DNA of 46,680 bases from JAIYDJ01 sp031398695 (lineage in GTDB: Bacteria > Pseudomonadota > Alphaproteobacteria > Rhodobacterales > Rhodobacteraceae). Both the position numbers and the translations under genes were made by a program. How positions within the stretch are numbered: position 1 is the stretch's first letter; every line of letters begins with the position of its first letter. Below, in pieces: positions 41,776 through 46,680 of this stretch. Under the pieces are notes generated by a model. That model searched no databases and was not told the DNA's origin. It saw only the letters and a list, made by a program, of their open reading frames with translations. Location: positions 1-46,680 of the forward strand of contig JANNNU010000067.1 in the NCBI GenBank assembly GCA_031398695.1. Reading direction: 5' to 3'.

Positions 41776-43431
41776 TCACATGTTCGGATAATTCGGCCCG
41801 CCCCCGCCCTGCGGCGTGGTCCAGACGATGTTCTGCGACGGGTCCTTGATGTCGCAGGTCTTGCAGTGCACGCAATTCTGGAAGTTGATCACGAACCTCG
41901 GCTCCTTGCCCGCCTCTGCCACCACCTCGTAAACGCCCGCAGGGCAATAGCGTTGCGCCGGTTCGGCATATTCCGGCAGATTGATGCGGATCGGCACCGA
42001 CGGATCGCGCAGTTTCAGGTGCGCGGGCTGGTTTTCATCATGGTTGGTCGCCGAAAAGGCCACGTTGGTCAGCCGGTCGAACGACAGCACGCCATCGGGC
42101 TTGGGATAGTCGATCGGCTTGTGATCGCGCGCCTTGCCCGTCGCCTCGGCGTCGTTCTTGCCATGGGCCAGCGTGCCGAACACCGACAGCCCGAACAGGC
42201 TGTTGGTCCACATGTCCAGCCCGCCACCGACCAACGAGGCCGCCAGACCGAACTTCGACCACAGCGGCTTGACGTTGCGGACCTTCTTCAGGTCTGCGCC
42301 GATCGCGCCGCCACGCACCAGCACCTCGTATTCGGTCAACTCGTCGCCCGACCGCCCGGCATGCAGCGCCACAAACGCCGCCTCTGCAGCCTCGATCCCC
42401 GACAGCATCGCGTTGTGGTTGCCCTTGATGCGCGGCACGTTGACCAGCCCCGCCGAGCAGCCCAAAAGTGCTACACCCGGTGCCACCATCTTGGGGATCG
42501 ACTGCCAGCCGCCCTCGCTGATCGCCCGCGCACCGTAAGAGATACGTTTGCCGCCCTTCAGCAGTTCGGCCACCATCGGATGATGCTTGAACCGCTGGAA
42601 TTCCATGTAGGGGTAAAGATGCGGGTTCTCGTAGTTCAGATGCACCACGAACCCGACATAAACCTGATTGTTCTCGAGGTGGTAGATGAAAGATCCACCG
42701 CCGGCATTGCCGCCCAACGGCCAGCCCATCGTGTGGGTGACCCGGCCTGCCTGATGCTTTTCCGGGTCGATTTCCCAGATTTCCTTCATCCCGAGGCCGA
42801 ACTTCTGCGGATCGCGACCTTTCGATAGGTCATACTTGGCCATCACCTCCTTGGCCAACGACCCCCGCACGCCTTCCGACAGGAAAACGTACTTGCCCAG
42901 CAGGTTGAGCCCCGGTTCGTAGGACGGTCCCGGCGTGCCATCGGGGTTCTTCCCGAACTCGCCCGCCACCACGCCGCGCACCTCGCCCTTGTCGCCGTAG
43001 ACGACCTCGGACGCGGCAAACCCTGGAAAGATCTCGACGCCCAGACCCTCGGCCACCCCGGCCATCCAGCGGCAGACATTGGCCATGCTGACGATGTAGT
43101 TGCCGTGATTGTCCATCAGCTTGGGCATTGGCCAGTTCGGGATGCGAATCTGCCCCGCCGGACCCAGCAGATAGAAGTTGTCCTCGACCACCGGTACGGT
43201 AATCGGCGCACCCATCGACTTCCAGTCGGGCAGCAGTCGGTCCAGACCCACAGGGTCCAGCACGGCGCCCGACAGGATATGCGCCCCAACTTCCGATCCC
43301 TTTTCCAGCACGACGACCGACAGGTTGGGGTCCAGCTGCTTCAGCCGGATCGCCGCCGAGAGCCCCGCAGGCCCCGCGCCCACGATCACCACATCGTATT
43401 CCATCGCGTCGCGCACGATATCCTGTGGCAT
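41776..43431 (-). CDS. etfD: Electron-transfer flavoprotein-ubiquinone oxidoreductase
   Basis: 551 residues from ATG 43431. The long upstream frame (65 residues) is rejected. It passes electrons from ETF to ubiquinone at the inner membrane during fatty- and amino-acid oxidation. The FAD motif VVIVGAGPAGLSAAIRLKQ is near residue 15. The quinone-binding helix and FAD region continue. The C-terminus has the 4Fe-4S ligands (YCPAGVYEV, CVHCKTCDIKDP). The etfAB partners are not in the window. Confidence 0.96.
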   Translation of the reverse strand: MPQDIVRDAMEYDVVIVGAGPAGLSAAIRLKQLDPNLSVVVLEKGSEVGAHILSGAVLDPVGLDRLLPDWKSMGAPITVPVVEDNFYLLGPAGQIRIPNWPMPKLMDNHGNYIVSMANVCRWMAGVAEGLGVEIFPGFAASEVVYGDKGEVRGVVAGEFGKNPDGTPGPSYEPGLNLLGKYVFLSEGVRGSLAKEVMAKYDLSKGRDPQKFGLGMKEIWEIDPEKHQAGRVTHTMGWPLGGNAGGGSFIYHLENNQVYVGFVVHLNYENPHLYPYMEFQRFKHHPMVAELLKGGKRISYGARAISEGGWQSIPKMVAPGVALLGCSAGLVNVPRIKGNHNAMLSGIEAAEAAFVALHAGRSGDELTEYEVLVRGGAIGADLKKVRNVKPLWSKFGLAASLVGGGLDMWTNSLFGLSVFGTLAHGKNDAEATGKARDHKPIDYPKPDGVLSFDRLTNVAFSATNHDENQPAHLKLRDPSVPIRINLPEYAEPAQRYCPAGVYEVVAEAGKEPRFVINFQNCVHCKTCDIKDPSQNIVWTTPQGGGGPNYPNM

Positions 43432-43631
43432 GGCCAACCCCTTCAAAAGCTTCCGCCCGTCATTGCCCGATGGCTCTGCCCCGGTCAACCTTGACGCAAC
43501 AGCATTTGGGGTCGCGGGGTTCCCGGCGCAAGTTTCTTGCGCCCCTGCGACAAGCGGCCGCTTATTCGCAGCCTCCCCCCTTGCAATCGCCCCCCCTGTC
43601 GGATGAGGGTAAACCAGTTGACGCATCAGGT

Positions 43632-43651
43632 CATGGCCCCAAAGGGCCGTG
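43632..43651 (+). other. Leader hairpin upstream of greA
   Basis: CATGGCCC (43632-43639) and GGGCCGTG (43644-43651) pair over 8 bp with one G-T, around CAAA, 26 nt before the greA start. The 246-nt divergent gap (43432-43677) also contains TTGACG (43618-43623), but no clear -10 follows. Otherwise I see nothing in the gap. Confidence 0.4.
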
Positions 43652-43677
43652 GCCTTCTCATTTGCACGAAGTGACCA

Positions 43678-44148
43678 ATGGAAAAAATACCCATGACGCG
43701 CGGCGGGTTCACCGCGCTGGACGAAGAGCTGAAAGTCCTGAAATCACAGGAACGTCCCGCCGTGATCCGCGCGATCGCCGAAGCGCGCGAACATGGCGAT
43801 CTGTCGGAAAACGCCGAATATCACGCCGCGCGCGAAAAGCAGTCCTTCATCGAGGGCCGGATCAAGGAACTCGAGGCGACGCTTTCGCTGGCCGAGGTGA
43901 TCGACCCGACCAAGTTTTCGGGTTCGGTGAAATTCGGGGCGACGGTGACCCTGGTCGACGAGGAAACCGACGAACGCAAGACCTATCAGATCGTCGGCGA
44001 ACCCGAAGCGGACATCGAGGCGGGCAAGCTGAACATCCGCTCGCCGCTGGCCCGTGCGCTGATCGGCAAATCCGAAGGCGACAGCGTCGAGGTGAAGACA
44101 CCCGGCGGTCAGCGCAGCTATGAAGTGCTGTCCATCCAGTATATCTGA
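43678..44148 (+). CDS. greA: Transcription elongation factor GreA
   Basis: 156 residues. It stimulates transcript cleavage by stalled RNA polymerase. The N-terminal MEKIPMTRGGFTALDEELK and coiled-coil tip REHGDLSENAEYHAAREKQSFIEGRI (with the catalytic Asp/Glu) are canonical. The C-terminal FKBP-like domain ends with SVEVKTPGGQRSYEVLSI. The length is standard. carAB, a frequent neighbour, is not here. Confidence 0.97.
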   Translation: MEKIPMTRGGFTALDEELKVLKSQERPAVIRAIAEAREHGDLSENAEYHAAREKQSFIEGRIKELEATLSLAEVIDPTKFSGSVKFGATVTLVDEETDERKTYQIVGEPEADIEAGKLNIRSPLARALIGKSEGDSVEVKTPGGQRSYEVLSIQYI

Positions 44149-44187
44149 ACCCCGACGCCCCTCAGCCAAGCCGGCGGAAAAAGGCAG

Positions 44188-45201
44188 ATGCCTGACACAG
44201 ACGACAAACCGATGGACCTGGGGCTTTACGCCCGAAACGACGGCGAGCCTTCGTTCACCGCGGTTGAGCTTGTGGCGGGTGGGTTGTCGCTGGTCTGGGT
44301 CCTGGCGGTGATCACCTATGTCCTGACGGCGCCGCCGGACACCAACGCGCTGGGTCTGGTGCTGACCATCCTGGTCGTGTTCTTGCCGCTGGCGCTGATC
44401 TGGGCCGCGGTCACAACCCTGCGGTCGGTGCGGGCCCTGCGCACCGAAGGCCGCCGCCTGCAGGCCACGGTCGATGCGATGCGCAACGCCTATCTTGCTA
44501 CGCAGCAGACGCAGGCCAGCCTCAAGCCGTCGGTCGAAAAGAAGATCGACGAGATCGCGGTTTCGACCAAATCGACCGAAACGGCGATCGCGACCTTCGC
44601 CTCGCGCCGCGATCCCCTGCTGACGGTGCCTTCGGCGGACCGCAAGGCGGCCCTCGCCGCGCCGCGACCCGATCCCGCCGCCGAACAGCCCGGCCTTGCG
44701 CTCGGGACGCCTGCCGATGACCTGCGCCCGCCACTGTCGGTCGCCGATTTCATCCGCGCGTTGCAGTTTCCGGAAAACCCCGACGACAAGGACGGCTTCA
44801 GGGCGCTGCGACTGGCGCTGGAAGACCGAACGGTGGCCAAGCTGATCCGCGCCGCGCAGGACGTTCTGACCCTGCTCAGCCAGGAAGGCATCTACATGGA
44901 CGACCTGCGCCCCGATCGCGCCCGGCCCGAATTGTGGCGCAAGTTCGCCACCGGCGAGCGTGGCCGCAGCGTGGCGGGCCTAGGCGGCATCCGGGACCGC
45001 GCTGCGCTGGCGCTGACCGGCAGCCGGATGCGCGAGGATGCGGTGTTCCGCGACGCGGGCCACCACTTCTTGCGCACCTTCGACAAGACCTTTGCCGATT
45101 TCGAAAAGAACGCCACCGACGCCGACATCGCCGATCTGGCCGACACGCGCACGGCGCGCGCCTTCATGCTGTTCGGACGGGTCACGGGCACCTTCGACTG
45201 A
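44188..45201 (+). CDS. Conserved membrane protein, function unknown
   Basis: 337 residues. Two membrane spans near residues 25-45 (FTAVELVAGGLSLVWVLAVIT) and 55-75 (GLVLTILVVFLPLALIWAAV). A coiled-coil or charged linker follows (about 80-150, TEGRRLQATVDAMRNAYLATQQTQ), then a soluble C-terminal half with PLSVADFIRALQFPENPDD, DVLTLLSQEGIYMDDLRPD and DKTFADFEKNATDADI. I do not recognise a named domain. It looks like a conserved Rhodobacterales membrane-bound protein adjacent to greA. Confidence 0.7.
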   Translation: MPDTDDKPMDLGLYARNDGEPSFTAVELVAGGLSLVWVLAVITYVLTAPPDTNALGLVLTILVVFLPLALIWAAVTTLRSVRALRTEGRRLQATVDAMRNAYLATQQTQASLKPSVEKKIDEIAVSTKSTETAIATFASRRDPLLTVPSADRKAALAAPRPDPAAEQPGLALGTPADDLRPPLSVADFIRALQFPENPDDKDGFRALRLALEDRTVAKLIRAAQDVLTLLSQEGIYMDDLRPDRARPELWRKFATGERGRSVAGLGGIRDRAALALTGSRMREDAVFRDAGHHFLRTFDKTFADFEKNATDADIADLADTRTARAFMLFGRVTGTFD

Positions 45202-45230
45202 CCGCCCACCGAGCCGCTCTTGCTCTGCGC

Positions 45231-45285
45231 TTTCACATTGGCACAAATATCCCACGGGGGGTGCGGGGGGTGTGTAACCCCCCGC
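45231..45285. repeat. Dispersed repeat, copy 2
   Basis: Matches copy 1 (25662-25713) over TTGGCACAAATATCCCACGG and the following G-rich/C-rich hairpin: GCGGGGGG (45263-45270) with CCCCCCGC (45278-45285) around a TGTGTAA loop. It lies 30 nt after the stop of the plus-strand membrane protein and 10 nt beyond the stop of a minus-strand gene remnant, so it borders 3' ends on both sides. Confidence 0.75.
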
Positions 45286-45294
45286 GTCTGCCGG

Positions 45295-45475
45295 TCACCC
45301 GCGGCGCATTCGCCGCAGGTGCGTGCGGTACAGCACCGGCGCCAGCACCCATCCATGGACCGCCGCGCCGACCTGCCGCACGCCGCGCGTAGCTGTCGGT
45401 CTCGAACCGGCAGACCGGGCAGGTGTCGTTGTAGAGGACGTCCGTTTGTTCGATAGACCACACCTGGGCGGCCAA
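45295..45475 (-). pseudogene. Broken DCC-family thiol-disulfide oxidoreductase gene
   Basis: One frame (TTG 45475 or GTG 45463) gives WSIEQTDVLYNDTCPVCRFE and DSYARR, the N-terminal thioredoxin-like CxxC motif of DCC1-type proteins. At about 45,374 homology passes to another frame, which gives the expected C-terminus VRQVGAAVHGWVLAPVLY and RTHLRRMRRG, ending at TGA 45295. Some 60-70 middle residues of a normal protein of about 120-130 are absent. The joint lies in GCGCGGCGTGCGG. No intact start codon ATG is seen. Confidence 0.65.
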
Positions 45476-45517
45476 ACGCCCGAGCCAAGCCCGCAGGTCA
45501 ACCGGCCGCAGCCGCCG

Positions 45518-46228
45518 TCACGCGATGCTGCCCCACAGATCATACTCGCCCGCCTCGTCGACCGCGACCGTCAACAGATCGCCGGGGCGCAAATCCGCGA
45601 ACCCCTCGTCGATGAACAGGTTGCCGTCGATTTCGGGCGCGTCCGCCTTGGTGCGGCAGGTGGCGCCTTCGGCGTCCACCTCATCCACGATCACATCCAT
45701 CCGACGCCCGACCTTGGCCGCCAGCTTGGCTTCGGAAATCGCCTGCGCCTTTTCCATGAAACGATCGAACCGCTCCTGCTTGACCTCGGCGGGCACGTGA
45801 TCGGGCAGGGCGTTGCTGCGCGCGCCTGCGACGTTTTCATACTGAAAGCACCCGACCCGGTCCAGTTGCGCCGCATCCATCCAGTCCAGCAGCACCTGAA
45901 ACTCGGCTTCCGTCTCGCCCGGATAGCCGACGATGAAGGTGGACCGCAGCGTGATGTCGGGACAGACCGCGCGCCAGGCCGCAATCTCGTCCAGCGTGCG
46001 CGCCGCCGCCGCGGGCCGCGCCATCCGCCGCAAGACGCCCGGATCGGCATGCTGGAACGGAATGTCGAGATAGGGCAGCACCAGCCCGTCCGCCATCAGC
46101 GGGATCAGGTCGCGCACATGTGGATAGGGATAAACGTAGTGGAGCCGCACCCAGGCCCCAAGCCCCCCCAGATCGCGGGCGAGGTCGGTGATGTGCGCGC
46201 GATGCCCCCGGTCGGTGGCGTGTTTCAG
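45518..46228 (-). pseudogene. rimO: Ribosomal protein S12 methylthiotransferase RimO, 5'-truncated
   Basis: The frame gives LKHATDRGHRAHITDLARDL then AWVRLHYVYPYPHV, LPYLDIPFQHAD, RSTFIVGYPGETEAEF, FQYENVAGARSN and a C-terminal TRAM domain (CRTKADAPEIDGNLFIDEGF). RimO adds a methylthio group to Asp89 of S12. The N-terminal UPF0004 domain and radical-SAM CxxxCxxC are missing: upstream of 46,228 the sequence is unrelated, and an in-frame stop occurs at 46244-46246. About half of a roughly 450-residue protein is here. The ATG at 46150 is internal. Confidence 0.85.
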
Positions 46229-46680
46229 GTGCCGATCGCCGATTCATTCGTGTTCCGTGCGAACAGCGACCAGTTGGAGCCGACGCGGACGGAGAACAAG
46301 GAAATCGGCGTCAAGCTGGATATCGGAGCCAAAGCGAGCCTGACCGCCGCCCTGTTCGACATGTCGCAAACCAATATCCAGGTGGCCGATCCGGCCAATC
46401 CCGGCTTCGCGCTACCAGTCGGAAAACAGCGTACGCGCGGACTCGAACTGACCTTCGCCGGCGAGATTGCGCCGCAGTGGGAAATGATCAGCGGCTATTC
46501 CTACATGGACGGCAGCATCACCGAGTCGACCGAGCGCACGTCGGCCGATACGCCATTCCAGGGCAATACGGCGGCGCTGACGCCGCGGCACAGTCTGAAT
46601 CTGTGGCTCAAGCGCAAGTTCAATGACAGGTATTACGTCGCGGCAGGCGGACGTGCCGAGTCCGCGAGGTACGCGTCACC
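46229..46680 (+). CDS. TonB-dependent siderophore receptor, internal/C-terminal fragment
   Basis: An open frame runs to the window end with no stop. It encodes PIADSFVFRANSDQLEPTRT, ENKEIGVKLD, LTAALFDMSQTNIQVADPAN, QRTRGLELTFAGEIAPQWEM, ISGYSYMDGSITESTE and NLWLKRKFNDRYYVAAGGR. These are alternating beta-strands of the outer-membrane barrel, with the usual P-E-x-K-E-G and RGxE motifs of FhuA/FoxA-type siderophore receptors. The start of the gene is absent, replaced by rimO. The codon use looks less GC3-biased than the rest of the window. Confidence 0.85.
   Translation, partial: MPIADSFVFRANSDQLEPTRTENKEIGVKLDIGAKASLTAALFDMSQTNIQVADPANPGFALPVGKQRTRGLELTFAGEIAPQWEMISGYSYMDGSITESTERTSADTPFQGNTAALTPRHSLNLWLKRKFNDRYYVAAGGRAESARYAS

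Noticed and set aside
38913..41849. Very long plus-strand open frame (978 codons) opposite ispE and the TPR gene
   Set aside because: Arg/His/Gln-rich antisense frame produced by high GC3 in the real minus-strand genes; no domain, and both opposite genes are well supported.

Overview
The window is a stretch of high-GC chromosome from an alphaproteobacterium of the Rhodobacterales (Roseobacter/Rhodobacter type). The evidence is the ribosomal-protein/SecY/Adk/RpoA order, a near-textbook Rhodobacter-type malyl-CoA lyase, a Hint-domain protein and TIGR02302-like protein of the kind common in that order, and a divergent argH/tlpA pair. Almost all of it is ordinary core genome. I find no phage, insertion sequence, CRISPR array, rRNA or tRNA gene.

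Layout. (1) 1-6969: the distal end of the spc operon and the alpha operon (rplF' rplR rpsE rpmD rplO secY adk rpsM rpsK rpoA rplQ), all on +, with several intergenic hairpins and a clear terminator after rplQ. (2) 7128-9791: a luxR-luxI quorum-sensing pair followed by rarA. The luxI ribosome binding site can be folded into a hairpin. (3) 9845-13467 on -: pyk, a small membrane protein, rpmI, rplT and pheS, with no pheT attached. (4) 13579-18910: N-formylglutamate amidohydrolase, DUF1244, a 42-residue membrane peptide, D-amino-acid transaminase, a secreted esterase, malyl-CoA lyase (ethylmalonyl-CoA pathway), a highly structured intergenic region that may be a small RNA, and a zinc-ribbon membrane protein. 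(5) 19066-21948: ftsE-ftsX-plsC-flavin oxidoreductase, each overlapping the next by 4 nt. (6) 21970-25547: an internally deleted pseudogene, a CGNR zinc-finger regulator divergent from a secreted cupin-like protein, a Hint protein and accA. (7) 25735-31277 on -: TIGR02302-like protein, lysA, two tiny lipoproteins and argH. (8) 31301-39527: tlpA, tag, an EAL protein, phaA-phaB (polyhydroxybutyrate precursor synthesis), an EamA exporter, a YdcH-type protein, a TrmN6-like methyltransferase, DUF2007, a polyprenyl synthase and ispE. (9) 39528-45475: TPR protein, a DUF1493-like membrane protein, electron-transfer flavoprotein-ubiquinone oxidoreductase, greA, a conserved membrane protein and a broken DCC-family gene.

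The right end is anomalous. rimO (from 45518, - strand) loses its whole N-terminal half at about 46,228. There the sequence switches without a gap into the C-terminal part of a TonB-dependent siderophore receptor on +, which runs off the window. The rimO frame meets a stop 15 nt past the switch. This is either a recombination breakpoint or, more simply, a chimeric contig end.

Functionally the window links acetyl-CoA chemistry (phaA, phaB, mcl, accA, etf-qo, pyk), isoprenoid supply (polyprenyl synthase, ispE), lysine and arginine synthesis, and the translation and secretion machinery. No convincing new multi-gene system is present. The points most worth a second look are the rimO/TonB junction, the candidate structured RNA at 17.92-18.07 kb, two gene remnants with the same N-plus-C internal-deletion architecture, a two-copy repeat (25.66 and 45.23 kb) next to 3' ends of minus-strand genes, and the occluded luxI ribosome binding site.
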